Positions 20,047 through 30,687 of a stretch of 64,000 nucleotides of DNA are shown here, piece after piece. Made by a program: the position numbers and the translations under genes. Source of the stretch: Tridacna crocea (Eukaryota; Mollusca; Bivalvia; Cardiida; Cardiidae); NCBI GenBank assembly GCA_943736015.1, contig OX031071.1, forward strand, positions 43,340,619 through 43,404,618, given 5' to 3'. Under the pieces are notes generated by a model that saw only the letters and a list, made by a program, of their open reading frames with translations, did not search any database and was not told where the DNA came from. Each line of letters starts with the position of its first letter. The stretch's first letter is position 1.

Positions 20047-20553
20047 GGGCTTTACGTCGCACAATATTCATTCTAGGCCACAAGCTGAGTTTCCATGTAA
20101 CCGCCGTTGGTAAAAGTGAGTATTATTGAGGGTTGAGGGCTTAACGTCACAAAATATTCATTCTAGGCCACAAGCTGAGTTTCCATGTAACCGCCGTTGG
20201 TAAAAGTCGGTATTGTTGAGGGTTGAGGGCTTTACGTCGCACAATATTCATTCTAGGCCACAAGCTGAGTTTACATGTAACCGCCGTTGGTAAAAGTCAG
20301 TATTATTGAGGGTTGAGGGCTTTACGTCGCACAATATTTATTCTAGGCCACAAGCTCAGTTTACATGTAACCGCCGTTGTCAAAAGTCGGTATTATTGAG
20401 GGTTGAGGGCTTTACGTCACACAATATTCATTCTAGGCCACAAGCTGAGTTTACATGTTACCGCCTTTGGTAAAAGTCAGTATTATTGAGGGTTGAGGGC
20501 TTTACGTCGCACAATATTCATTCTAGGCCACAAGCTGAGTTTACATGTAACCA
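20043..20553 (+). repeat. 90-bp tandem repeat, about 6 units
   Basis: Units starting at 20043, 20133, 20223, 20313, 20403 and 20493 read 'TTGAGGGCTTTACGTCGC..ATTCATTCTAGGCCACAAGC..CCGCCGTTGGTAAAAGTC'. Each unit contains the last ~36 bp of the M1 end, so the array arose by duplicating the M1/flank junction. The A' copy has three units. Confidence 0.9.
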
Positions 20554-20639
20554 TCAACGCAATAGTAGTCAGCTGTGATAGAGGAATTAATTCAGTTCCT
20601 GCGTAAGAAATAGGTCGAGCCGGTGTCCTATCGAAGACG

Positions 20640-20826
20640 GTGACAAACCCCCCTTCTCTAGAAACTAACAAATGTATCTCAAAATAATTTCAAGATAGGA
20701 ATAAAGAAATTTCTGGTCGGTTTAAAATGTGCGAAAATATTATACCTGTATAAATGCGTGTTTATCAACTATAAAGAAAACTTTATGCAATGCAGCTCTA
20801 GAGGTATTAGGGGTCTACTACCTTAA
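20640..20826 (-). mobile_element. M4 MITE, truncated copy
   Basis: The reverse complement starts TTAAGGTAGTAGACCCCTAAT and follows the M4 copy at 11701 through 'AAACCGACCAGAAATTTC' and 'TATCTTGAAATTATTTTG'. It is cut at the segment A boundary. Its TTAA abuts a SINE-A 3' part. Confidence 0.75.
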
Positions 20827-20945
20827 GATGGGTTTCGTCCTGCATCTGCACTATCCCCCGTAACAATACTAACAGTCTTCAGAGGTCGTCGTCCATATGG
20901 GAAACCGGTGGAGACGATAAATAAACGTAAATTCAATCAAGACTA
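20827..20945 (+). repeat. SINE-A 3' part
   Basis: 'GATGGGTTTCGTCCTGCATC', 'CACTATCCCCCGTAACAATAC' shortened, 'GGGAAACCGGTGGAGACG' and 'ATAAATAAACGTAAATTC' match the SINE-A tail (subfamily with ATATGGG). It is joined to M4 at TTAA. Confidence 0.75.
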
Positions 20946-21250
20946 AGACATACGCAGACAACGATACCTAATGAACTATGCAGGACCTGATGTGGGTCTA
21001 ACACTGGGAAGTAACTCAATGCTTTGTTTTAAGAATATATGATAGACAGTTATCGTTCCTGACAGGCTACACGGACAAGGAAGAAAATAGAATAGTTTCA
21101 AATCCTTTAATCTTTAGGCTACCAAGCGTGACCTCATGGACCTTTTGTGGATAGATAGATTAAGATCAGACTGCACAAAACGTACAGTCTGATCTTGAAC
21201 TTATACTGTCCGATAATGTAAAGTCCTTCTCCGAAAACACCTTTGAAATA
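20946..21250 (+). repeat. Segment B with M2 element
   Basis: 'CAGACAACGATACC', 'GGGAAGTAACTCAATGC' and 'GACAGGCTACACGGACAAGG' precede an M2 element from TTAA 21107 (hairpin AAGATCAGACTGCACAAAAC / GTACAGTCTGATCTT). The whole is mirrored at 42335-42660; related blocks occur at 24547-24720 and 41046-41212. Confidence 0.75.
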
Positions 21251-21289
21251 CATGTAGCAAACAATGGGGACGTTATCGGCTCGAAAGCT

Positions 21290-21650
21290 TCATTCCATTC
21301 GTATAGAAGGATTTGGTTGGTTGTATTGGGGTTCAACGCCACTTTAACAGCTTAGGTCATATCGAAGGCCTCATTCCAGTCGTATAGAAGGATTTGGTTG
21401 GTTGTGTTGGGGTTTAACGCCACTTTAACAGCTTAGGTCATATCGAAGGCCTCATTGCAATCGTATAGAAGGATTTGGTTGAGTGTATTGGAGTTTAACG
21501 CCACTTTAACAGCTTAGGTCATATCGAAGGCCTCATTCCAGTCGTAAAGAAGGATTTGGTTGAGTGTATTGGGGTTTAACGCCACTTTAACAGCTTAGGT
21601 CATATCGACAGCTTCATTCCATTCGTACAGAAGGAAAAAGATAAAAAAAT
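21290..21650 (-). repeat. 81-bp tandem repeat derived from a SINE-E tail
   Basis: 'AAGGATTTGGTTG' starts at 21307, 21388, 21469 and 21550 (81-bp period). Each unit contains 'GGGGTTTAACGCCACTTTAA' and 'CAGCTTAGGTCATATCGAAGG', the reverse complement of the 3' end of SINE-E at 42240-42300. B' has a single unit. Confidence 0.9.
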
Positions 21651-21710
21651 ATATATTTTTCAATATGAGGTCCAAGGGTCATTTCAAACTTCTTAGAGAT
21701 TTTTTTTTCT

Positions 21711-21738
21711 AAGGGAATCCCTCTCAAGGGATTCCCTT
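21711..21738. repeat. Perfect 12-bp-arm hairpin
   Basis: AAGGGAATCCCT, a CTCA loop, then AGGGATTCCCTT. No associated gene; not called as a terminator. Confidence 0.7.
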
Positions 21739-22756
21739 GCCTATAGGGATCGTAAGCTGCTTTTTCCGGACTACTTTCAGACAAACTGTTGAACGGTGTG
21801 TCCACTCGATATCGCTGAGTCCGCCAAAACAACTAGTTTCCCTCAAATCATTCATCTGCAAAATGCCATGGAATTGCAAGGGTATTACGACCCTTAAATA
21901 ACTAACGAGTGTGTGTTTTTTTATCCCGTTTTCGTCTTTAACATTGACCCAATAAAGGGATAACCTAATAAACTTAGCTTTATCCGGCAGTTGTGTATTC
22001 CTACGCGCTATACGGTTAATATCTATAACATTGTGTTGACATTTGAACATAATATTATGTGTCACAAAAAGCGTCCCCGCTGAAATGCGAATGTAAATAA
22101 AACAAACTACATCTACATATAGAATATTGGCCCGTGTTACGTTTATCACTTTTTCTTACGTATATCGACTAAATCTAGGGTACTTTGACTGTGGTGCTTT
22201 CTAGACCGACAAAAATCAACTATTTCCCACTAGTGTGTCCACTTCTCTGCATACCACCCGCTGTTGTAATAGCAATTTCCGACTGCTGGAGAAATCGGCC
22301 CCTGGAAAAATCGTCCCCAAACTGCTTGAAGACGATTTCTCCGGAGAAATCTGGTGAAATCGTCCCCAAATAAAATTTTAGAGAAATCGACCCCAACGTC
22401 AAATTTCATCCATATCGTTATTCAAGTTATCTTTAAAATTATTTTTGAAGCTTCGTTGTCTTTAATACGTACATGTGTATTAGTTACCTTTATCCAAGAG
22501 TTATTTGGTAGTTTGCCATTGTTTATAACTGCCTATTTCACACTGATATAAAGAATTTCACACCTTTTACACCTGTCACAAATAGGTTACACCTGTGTGA
22601 TTCTTAAAATATGTATTTGATTGACTTTGATTTGAAACCAAATAAATGCTAATATTTTTTTTTTTTTCTGTAGTGGTTCGCTTGTCATTTAATGTATTTT
22701 TTTATATTTATATACATGTATGCCCATTATTTTGATTTATTGTATGAATATTTTTT

Positions 22757-22788
<32 letters not shown>

Positions 22789-24214
22789 GTATATTTTCCT
22801 GCCCTTTGCTACTTGTACATTTTCCATCGCCCAATACGAGATTCATGTCCAGCCGTCGATTGTGAAGTCACTAGTTCGATCCCATAAAGTGTGTTTTATT
22901 GAATCACATCTTTGGTTGCTGTATATTGAAACCCTTTTCCACAAAAGCATTTCCTCCTTTTCCCACAATATTTCCTAGTATTTGAAAGACGAATGTTACT
23001 TTTTTTATTAACATTTGATTTGTCATCTGCAACTGCTTTCAACTTTTTTTTCCAGAAAAAAAAGTCTTTTGGTTAAGGGAGATTTTTGAAAACAAAAAAA
23101 CACTTATTTACAGAGATTCAAAGGACTTAGATTTCAGAGACCTGTATATTTAGTATGTGATGGGAGAGAATTGTACCCTATCACAATACCTATCATCAGT
23201 CCTCAATAGGAAATTGACCGAGATTGTGTACTCTTAAAGTGTACTTCGCTACCAACTGAACTATATATATTCCACTGATAAAACCATCATTTTAGCAACA
23301 CTTCAGAGTTGTCTGCAAGATACTTTCAATGTTGATAATTCTGAAAATCTGGGGATTCGAGACTAGTGCAAGATACAAATATCTTTCAAACAGCCTATTT
23401 TCTCTCTCTCTCGAAATTACGTTACACCAGCCAGGCTGATTTAAAAAGCGTGTTGTCCACAGAGCATCTTGATTTTGAGACAAAACCACAATGTTTTTCA
23501 AGGCTCTTTCGGCTAACACCATGTTAAATTTTGCTTCTGATGAAGCACCTTAATTCATCAGCTGTAAAAGTTGCTTATAAATCTCAGTTTTTAATTGTAA
23601 TTATATGCTGGTCCTATAATATCTCATGAAGTGATTACTGATTCATGTGGGTCATCAAAGGAAATTAAATAGAGGTATAGTTGATTTGGCAATTAAAATA
23701 GTGATAAAACATTTTTAATACATGTATACAATCGACTGTGCGACGGAATTGACAATAAAGAACTTGTCATTTGATTAGGATAAATTTTGGGGAAAAATAT
23801 GCTGCTGTTAATAGACGGCTCATAAATGTGAAAAATAACGCTATTCAGGACTTCGTGAACATGTTTTCAGAAAATTTATATAAACAAAGTTGGTATTGCA
23901 CCGATTGAATAGTTCAATTTTGACTTGAGATTGTTTACAAGCACGACAAATTACTAAGTATTCTAAGCCATTATCAAGCACCCAATAACTGTGAGCACAT
24001 GCCTAGCTCTGGCTTAATTAGTTTCTGGCTGGTGCTTTCTTGTGTCAGTTCAAAATTTCCTCTTAAAACCAAGAATTCCAGGGGCTTAGTGGAATCCGCT
24101 TGTATCCCTGTCCGTCTACCTGTTTGTATTAATTAAAATTGACCTCTTGTATTGTTACGTATCCTCAATTATCTGGCCTTCAGTACTATCAGTACTTTGA
24201 TTAATCTACTTATC
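21739..24214. other. No gene; scattered simple repeats and MITE remnants
   Basis: Contains repeated 'AAATCGTCCCCAAA' near 22305-22370, a (CT)n tract at about 22764-22788, a tRNA-like B box (AGTTCGATCCC) near 22871, and a partial M1 at about 22930-23090 ('CCTCCTTTTCCCACAATATT', 'TTTGTCATCTGCAACTGC'). Short frames show no family features. Confidence 0.5.
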
Positions 24215-24720
24215 TACGAAGCTTTTAGATTTTCGTTGCCGCACGACTTTACTGCCAAACAGAGATACATGTTACTCTACATGTATCATGTGACGGCTGA
24301 AAGTTGAACACTAGGTCCCATTGAGACTTTATTAGTTTTACGGTCAGGTGGCAGGGGCCTTGGAAACTTGTTCACGGAATGGTGAATCAGGTCGCCCCGA
24401 GCCGATCCGAACTCGGGACGATATGATTCACCGGAGCCGTGAACAAGTTTCCAAGTCCCCTGCCACCTGACCGTACAACGAATTTATCATACTGCAAATA
24501 TACTATCCGAAAAAGGTCCTTGAAGTCACCCCTAGCAGCTTACGGATTAAAGGATCAAAAACTATTCGATTTTCTTTCTTGTCCGTGTAGCCTGTCAGGA
24601 ACGACAACTGTCTATCGCATATTCTGAAAACAAACCTTTGAGTTACTTCCCATTCTTAGACCCTATAGCTTGCACAGGTCAGTTGGTATCGTTGTCTACG
24701 CATGTCATATTCTTGGTAAG
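24215..24720 (-). repeat. Segment C (left part) with a 135-bp palindromic core
   Basis: Reverse-complement partner of 41046-41760 without the M1 insertion. The core 24340-24474 has arms ACGGTCAGGTGGCAGGGG and CCCCTGCCACCTGACCGT, extended by AACTTGTTCACGG/CCGTGAACAAGTT. TTAA at 24547-24550 is the unfilled equivalent of the M1 site at 41212. Confidence 0.8.
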
Positions 24721-24727
24721 TTGTTAC

Positions 24728-24987
24728 GCATCCTCGGATACCCGGGGGTCTCCCTATTTGCTACGCTACATCGACCCTGGGACAATTAATTGAATTTCCC
24801 TCGCTTTACCGCTGGCCGAATGCTGGCTTTTCATTGGTTCCATCATCATTTTGTGATGGGCGAGTGGACTATACGCTATGACGTTTCGTATCGATTTTCG
24901 GCGGTTGATTCAAAGTTTTATTAGTCAATTGTCCCAGGGGTCGATGTAGCGTAGCAAATAGGGAGACCCCAGGGTATCCGAGGATGC
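24728..24987. mobile_element. MITE with ~58-bp TIRs and 7-8-bp target duplication
   Basis: The left GCATCCTCGGATACCCGGGG.. is an inverted match of the right ..AGGGTATCCGAGGATGC, the TIRs extending through 'CTCCCTATTTGCTACGCTAC' to 'GGGACAATT'. TTGTTAC (possibly TTGTTACG) directly flanks both ends (24721-24727, 24988-24994). The 260-bp element is non-coding. It sits at the 3' end of a SINE-A copy. Confidence 0.8.
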
Positions 24988-24994
24988 TTGTTAC

Positions 24995-25225
24995 GGGGGA
25001 TAGTGCAAGGATACAGGACGAAACTACTGACAGCTTCGCCTGGTTCTTTAACGTGCTCGGCGCATAGCACCGTCACACGGGAGCTCGATTTAATGTCTCA
25101 CCCGAAAGACTATTAGTAATCTTAGTTGTCAAGCCGGGGATTCGAATCCGCAACCTGTAATGACCCGAAACATTGTGTTCACGAGTCCTACGCTCTACCT
25201 ACTGAGCTATATCGGCTGACAAGAT
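24995..25225 (-). repeat. SINE-A, minus strand
   Basis: Reads in reverse 'GATAGTGCAAGGATACAGG', 'AACGTGCTCGGCGCATAGC', 'GGGGATTCGAATCC' (B box) and 'CTACTGAGCTATATCGGCTG' (A box). Tail truncated by the adjoining MITE. It faces away from the SINE at 25553 (head-to-head). Confidence 0.8.
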
Positions 25226-25552
25226 ATATTTTTTAGGTATTCGACCTGTACTATACGGCGCATCACTCTCCTTGATATTGAAGAGATTGTAGTAATACGC
25301 GCTATAAAGTAGCAATGGATAAAATGGCTTTTATCAGTACGTTTGTGGAAAGGTAAGGCCTGTTTTAGCTCCAGATTTATCTTAACTGCTGATCATAGCT
25401 GAATGAATAGCACAGGTAGCGTTTTATTGAATAAACATTTGTTTTACTTTGAAATTCAAAGGTAGGGTTGTCTCGTACAAAAGTAGTCCAGTTTTGTACC
25501 CAGGATGCCCAAATTAGACATATGAGTATTTGTAGAATGCCATCTAGCGGGA
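25226..25552. repeat. Spacer between head-to-head SINEs (repeated unit)
   Basis: 'CGCTATAAAGTAGCAATGG', 'GCCTGTTTTAGCTCCAG' and 'GATGCCCAAATTAGACATATG' recur inverted at 40440-40735, and at 43565-43880 and 44065-44375. Function unknown. Confidence 0.7.
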
Positions 25553-25671
25553 GATAATGCAGTAGGTAACGTGTAGGACTCGAGAACGTAATGTTTTGAG
25601 TCACTTAAGGGTGTGGGTTGGATCCCCACGGCTGGCCATTTCAGATTACTAATAGTCTTTCGGATGAGACG
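25553..25671 (+). repeat. SINE-A head, cut by M3
   Basis: 'GATAATGCAGTAGGTAACG', 'GGGTGTGGGTTGGATCCCC' and 'TCTTTCGGATGAGACG' are followed by TTAA, where M3 sequence begins. The SINE body after GACGTTAA is missing. Confidence 0.75.
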
Positions 25672-25825
25672 TTAAAGATGGCCCTTCAGATTTTGGGACG
25701 AAACTTTCTCAAAAATAGAAAACAAAAACCATCTTAACACCCCCAAAGAGCCTTTTAATTTTCATTCATAAAACCCCAGTAGTCGAAAATAATCCGACAA
25801 CAAGAGAAATTCGGCCTCGGGGCCA
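25672..25825 (-). mobile_element. M3 element, truncated
   Basis: 'TTAAAGATGGCCCTTCAGAT' then 'TTTGGGACGAAACTTTC', '..AATAATCCGACAACAAGAG' match the right end of M3 in reverse. It is inserted at the SINE-A TTAA. Confidence 0.7.
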
Positions 25826-25994
25826 ATACGGCTGACCTCGGACCTATCACTGGGCCAATACGAAATCACTTGATGAATGACATTATAGTATTAATTGATC
25901 AATATCAACGGACAGAAACTCATCAAGCTGCAGTGTGGGAGTTTGCACTGATGAGTGAAAATGATCATCGCGTTGATCAGGTTAACTTGATTTC

Positions 25995-26153
25995 TTAACC
26001 CTGGTGGAAGATTATCCAAATAAAGGGTAGAAAACACTGTTAGAAAATGAAAAGATGCTCGTAACGAGCATTTTCTCTTCTTCCCACATTGTTTACAAAG
26101 GACTCGTACTGCAGACACCTACAAAACAAGGACTTATTTGGGAGAAGGTTAAG
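25995..26153. mobile_element. M1 MITE, shortened
   Basis: Begins near TTAACCCTGGTGG and ends TTGGGAGAAGGTTAA. Palindrome 'GAAAAGATGCTCG'/'CGAGCATTTTC'. A second M1-type end (GTGTGGTAAAGAGTTAA) follows at 26246-26264. Confidence 0.65.
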
Positions 26154-26157
26154 ATTT

Positions 26158-27925
26158 ACACGGATGCGCGAACAACAAATACGGCTTTATCGAGGTCGAT
26201 TACTACTTTTATGCCGCTAAGTAACAAGGTCATTAAAAGTAGGAATTGTGTGGTAAAGAGTTAATTAATACGTAAATAAATGATGGATGGATGGATGGAT
26301 GGATGGATGCGAGACAGACAGAGAGACTGACAGACAGACAAATAGATAGATAACCTTTGTCCTCTCACTTCAGTCCCTCTGGCTTTGAAATTATTGCCGC
26401 CATGAACACAGTACAGCAATATCCCGTAATACTTTAATCTTTCGTTTATTTTTTTGTATGCGCGGCTGGGCTTTTTGGACAACCCTAGAATCCCTATTGT
26501 AAAACTGCACACTTTTTTCACTTTGATAGCGCCCAAATGCGCTTTCAAATGTTTGAAAATCACCAAATTTCTGCCCGACGTGAATACTTTGAGCCATTTT
26601 GAGCGAATGATACAAAACTGGCTAGAAAGTGCTTTCAGAAAATGTCCGTGATTGAGTAATAGATTAATTATGTCGTTTTCCATGATTAATTAAAGAACAA
26701 TACAAGTTGAATAATGTTAGATCTTTTTGCGGTGTGTGCCAGTAATTAGTAAATTAAACAACGTCGACGTCGCGTCAAATACTGGTGACCTCCTGTGTTA
26801 CAATAAAGTAACGTTTATGTTTTTCAACGCTGACGTTTTCAGCGTCTGTGTGAAATAAAGATAACAGCAATCAGGATATTTTGTTGTTGACCTATCAATG
26901 CATTTATTAAAGCATTAGCAGTGCATGAATATTTTCTTTTTCAATTTTCATGATTTCTTATAAATTTACAATGACTCTTTATATTTAAAAAGAGCATTTC
27001 CTTAAGGACATCTTGGAAAAATAACGTCAGGGGGACATTTCATGGGAACAACTTAATTTACTGCTAAAAAGATTGGTAAATAAAAAACTACCTTAATTTG
27101 TATGTCATTACAATCGCAAGAAAAATCGTATTTTTCTACAGAAAACATTTTATTATTACAAAGGACTATTAGTTTAATTGAAAGCTTACAAGTGTGTTAA
27201 ATGAAAAAAGTGACGTCAATTTCTTGATAAGGGACATTTGAGGGAACAAACTATTTTTCGAATTACAGAAATATGTATATAGTATTTCCTTAAACGACAC
27301 TATATTTCAAAACTACACAAAAAACGTATTTTCGTGCAAATATAAAAATGTTTGGTGATGATTCTTTCAATGTTAAATATGTTATAAAAAGCGTGACTGA
27401 CAAATTTAGTAGCATGTGGGACACTTTCTCCTCAATAATAAAACTCGCTAAAGCGTTCTCAGTTAGTGTCATACAACAAAACAAATTCCAGTACAACATC
27501 AGAAAATGACGTCACATTAATGTTGCAGACAACAATAATGAGTTTCCCCGCCTTAATCGTCTGCATGAAGAAAGTTTCGGTGAGGTTCTGACGGAAAAGT
27601 AACATGGGACAGGTGAATTTTTACCAACCATTGGGATATGCACTGACAATTTTACGCAGACATGCAGGTATATTCAATCAATTACAACACCAGTGAAATC
27701 TGCAATCCTTTACCTTTATTTTGATATATAATAGTAGCATAGCAAAACTTTGTGTTTTATATAGTACACTAAATGAATGCTCACATTACCAAATTTCAAC
27801 AGGGGACGCGACCTTTTGACGCGACGTCCGACGTCATCATTCCCCATCTGTATTTTAGCGGCATAAACGTAGTACTTAATCGACCTCGTTATTTAAAGCT
27901 GTGTTTGTTGTTTGCGCATTCGCAT
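26158..27925. mobile_element. Candidate 1.8-kb element with ~63-bp terminal inverted repeats
   Basis: Left 'ACACGGATGCGCGAACAACA', 'GAGGTCGATTACTAC', 'TTTATGCCGCTAA' is inverted at 27856-27925 as 'TTAGCGGCATAAACGTAGTA', 'AATCGACCTCG', 'TTGTTGTTTGCGCATTCGCAT'. The interior repeats CGTCA-type blocks with 'GGGACATTT.A.GGGAACAA' at 27032 and 27232, and GACGTCGCGTC-like motifs near 26765 and 27815. No protein recognised. Only one locus is visible, so it could be a local inverted repeat. Confidence 0.45.
26281..26306. repeat. (GATG)n microsatellite
   Basis: Six ATGG/GATG units, followed by CAGA-type repeats to about 26340. Confidence 0.9.
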
Positions 27926-28180
27926 AGATCTACATCTTAAGCAATTAAGTCCATAACTAATCAACACAATTATTTTCTTCGCGCATCGAAGCAAACTCGC
28001 ACACAGCGACGTGTTTCTGTCCTTTGATGTCGAGATGGATACTAAACCATACTTATAACGTAACATAATATCTCTTTATTACACCCAAGTATTATACAAT
28101 ACAATATGGGGATATAATACAAATAACGCTGTGAAATAGAGAAACTAATGGCGTTCCGGGGAACAAAAGAGGAATATAGA
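27926..28180. other. No feature recognised
   Basis: Unassigned AT-rich sequence. Confidence 0.4.
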
Positions 28181-28930
28181 TAGTAAGGTAGAGAAAAACA
28201 TAGAGATTTTTTTTTCACAGTAAGAAAAAGTGGTCTGACCGAAAATAGTATTGTGGGGATAGAGAAAAAGTGGAATAATAGACGTAGTATAGATGGTGTG
28301 AAGGGAAAAATAAATAAACAAATTGGGACTGCAATTTTACCAAAAGTAGGATTTAAAAATGTACGCAAATAATACAATCAAAGAATGATGGCTAGAACAT
28401 TAGGTTATAGAGCATTGTGGGAGAATGAGAGAAAGTGGCAAAATGGACATACTTTAAACAGGGAAGAGAGGAAATGAGTAAACAAGTTGTGACTACAATA
28501 TTACAAAAAAGTAGGAATTAAAAAAAAAGTATATATAAATTAAAATCAAAGAACAGTGGGTACAACATTAGGGTATAGAGCATTGTGGGAGAAGGAGAGA
28601 AAGTGGCAAAATGGACGTACTTTAAACAGGGAAGAGGGGAAATGAGTAAACAAGTTGTGACTACAATATTACAAAAAAGTAGGAATTAAAGAAAATAAAG
28701 TATATATAAATTACAATCAAAGAACGGTTGGTACAACATTAGGATGAAGAGTATTGTGGGGGATAGAAAGAAAGTGGCAAAATGGACGTACTTTAAACAG
28801 GGAAGAGGGGAAATGAGTAAACAAGTTGTGACTACAATATTACAAAAAAGTAGGAATTAAAGAAGAAAAAAAGTATATATAAGTTACAATCAAAGAATAG
28901 TGGGTACAACATTAGGATATAGAGCATTGT
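28180..28930. repeat. ~169-bp tandem repeat, about 4 units
   Basis: Units carry 'AGAGCATTGTGGGAG', 'GAAAGTGGCAAAATGGACG', 'TACTTTAAACAGGGAAGAGG', 'AATGAGTAAACAAGTTGTG' and 'CAAAAAAGTAGGAATTAAA'. The first unit (28180-28380) is clearly diverged and the others are close, so expansion ran from the left. Confidence 0.85.
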
Positions 28931-29020
28931 AGAACGATAATTATCAAAACTGAAGTAAATTCATAATTTCTTATATGTATCTACAAAGTACCGTACCTCT
29001 AGCCTATACCATAAGAATGA

Positions 29021-29084
29021 CTAGAGATACGGTACCGTATCTTTAGACTCTGGGGCTAAAGGTACGGTACCGTACCTCTAGCCA
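29021..29084. repeat. Paired palindromes around GGTACC
   Basis: CTAGAGATACGGTACCGTAT followed by CTTTAG, then CTAAAGGTACGGTACCGTAC followed by CTCTAG. Each is nearly self-complementary and the two are related. Their role is unknown. Confidence 0.75.
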
Positions 29085-29119
29085 TTTCTTTAATATAGGC
29101 TAAAATAATTAAAGATCTC

Positions 29120-29395
29120 TGCATTGGACAGCGTAAATCCAAGATCAGGATGCTCGTTCTGTGCAGTCTGATCTACATCTTCACAATTCATTTAGCTCTA
29201 ACTCTGCTATTTAAAGGAAACGAAACTTTTGAGCTGATGGTAAAACTCCAAATGTAGTTGTTTTAAAGTTATATCTTTGGGAAAATATCTCTGCATCAGA
29301 CAGTGTAAATTCAAGAACAGAATGCTGGCTCTGTGCAGTCTGATCTTGATCGACAGTGTCCGCAAAAGGTCAGTCAGTCGCGATTAGCAGTTAAG
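29120..29395. mobile_element. Two decayed M2 hairpin elements
   Basis: 'GGACAGCGTAAATCCAAGATC' with 'TGTGCAGTCTGATC' (29125-29175), and 'CAGACAGTGTAAATTCAAG' with 'CAGTCTGATCTTGATCGACAG' (29295-29360). The right end CGCGATTAGCAGTTAAGAGTTAA resembles the inverted left end at 39424. Confidence 0.65.
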
Positions 29396-30460
29396 AGTTA
29401 AGTACCGGAAGACAGCACTGTCAATGTCAACCATTTACTACATAAACTGGCGTTTAAGGATCTGGGATGCTTTTTGAAAACATTATGGGAGAAGGGGAAA
29501 ATACTCGTAACCATTTTTCTCTCCTTACTCAGTAATATCGGTTTCACGCTCTTTGAAATACGGATCATACAAATACGCAATTACTGAATTCTTGAGTGTG
29601 CCTTTTCGGAGTCTGATCTAAATTTATATTGTTCACATGCAAACTTTAACTATTGGAAAAGGAAGCTTTAAAAACAGTAAAGCATCAGTTCTGATGATTC
29701 GTACGAGCAATCAGAGCTGCCGCTGTATTGTTTGTTGAACTTATCCTAGAAACAAACATGTTTGTAGTGACCTCGACACTCTGTAATTCGAATTCACAGA
29801 TAACTCGAAATGTGAGTTGCAAGACGATGGAGTAAAAAATCAAACCTATTAAATAATAATAATTGTATTATTAATAATAATAATAATAATAATGTATTTA
29901 TCAAACATTAAAATGAATGAATTATAATAAGAAAATCTTACCTTTTTGTGATTGTTATCGTTAACTTCGAAGTCTGTTTTCGATAAAAGCTTTTTTTTTT
30001 AAATGTTGATAGCTTGTGACGCTGTCAATTTCTTTTTTAAAAGTTGGTTACTTGTGATGGTGTCTGTGTCACTGCCACGAGAATCTGCTCGTATAGTGCG
30101 GAGACAGGGAGATATATAGAACCCAGGTGCGTGGTTGGTTAGAAAGTATCCAATCGTATTTGAACAAGTAAGAGACATGTAAGTGTTTGAGGCGTATTAA
30201 ACCTTTATCTTGAAAATAGCTGTTGCATAAATGATTCGTACATAAACATTGAAACAAATGCATAAATGATTAGTACAGAAACATTGAAACAAATGGAGAA
30301 GTTCCTTTCTGCGATTCTCTAAATTCCATCACGGTTTCTCTGAAGCAAAATACTTTGTATACTTTATGTACTTTGGTATTCTTACAAGGACTTGTAGTTA
30401 GACAAATCTGTATGGTTCTACGGTTTCTGGACAGAGAAATGAAGGAAACTGCCTTGATCT
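29396..30460. other. No gene; partial M1 and (AAT)n
   Basis: A partial M1 lies at about 29475-29530 ('GAAAACATTATGGGAGAAGG'). An (AATAAT)n tract lies at about 29855-29892. The rest is unassigned. Confidence 0.5.
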
Positions 30461-30687
30461 TTAACCCTTTCCCAAACAAGAAATTTTAGACTTTTCCAAT
30501 TTAAAAGACTATGCAGACGACAATTTTAGATTTGGAGAAAATGGCATAACGTTCTCATAAAGAATAGAAAAAACTGTGGGAAAAGGAAAAATTGCTCGTC
30601 ACGAACAATTTCTCCTTTTCTCACAATGATTTCAAAAGACTTTCACTGCAGACACGTAAAAAACAGGGCTTGTTTGGGAAAAGGATA
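30461..30687. mobile_element. M1 MITE, full length (227 bp)
   Basis: TTAACCCTTTCCCAAACAAG on the left; GTTTGGGAAAAGGATAA on the right (TTAA changed to ATAA). The palindrome has the GCTCGTCACGAAC centre of the 16531 subfamily with the arms of the main subfamily, so it is a mosaic. Confidence 0.85.

Larger units (their letters stand above)
18406..20630 (+). repeat. Segment A, inverted partner of 49671-51621
   Basis: From 'CCAGTAAACATACCCTGTG' to 'GTCGAGCCGGTGTCCTATC' this segment matches the reverse complement of 49671-51621 almost throughout. Shared sequence includes 'GGACCGGAACAAAC' repeats near 18770, the 'GGTCATTTCGACACCC' block near 19150-19250, a (GATT)n near 19525, an M1 copy and 90-bp repeats. 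The length difference (2225 versus 1951 bp) is explained by tandem copy number. Diverged relatives lie at 45181-45392 and 47330-48540. No coding capacity seen. Confidence 0.85.

Noticed and set aside
20043-20553. CRISPR-like regular array
   Set aside because: Units are contiguous 90-bp tandem copies without variable spacers, and the DNA is eukaryotic.
21711-21738. Rho-independent terminator
   Set aside because: A perfect hairpin in eukaryotic non-coding DNA with no associated gene.
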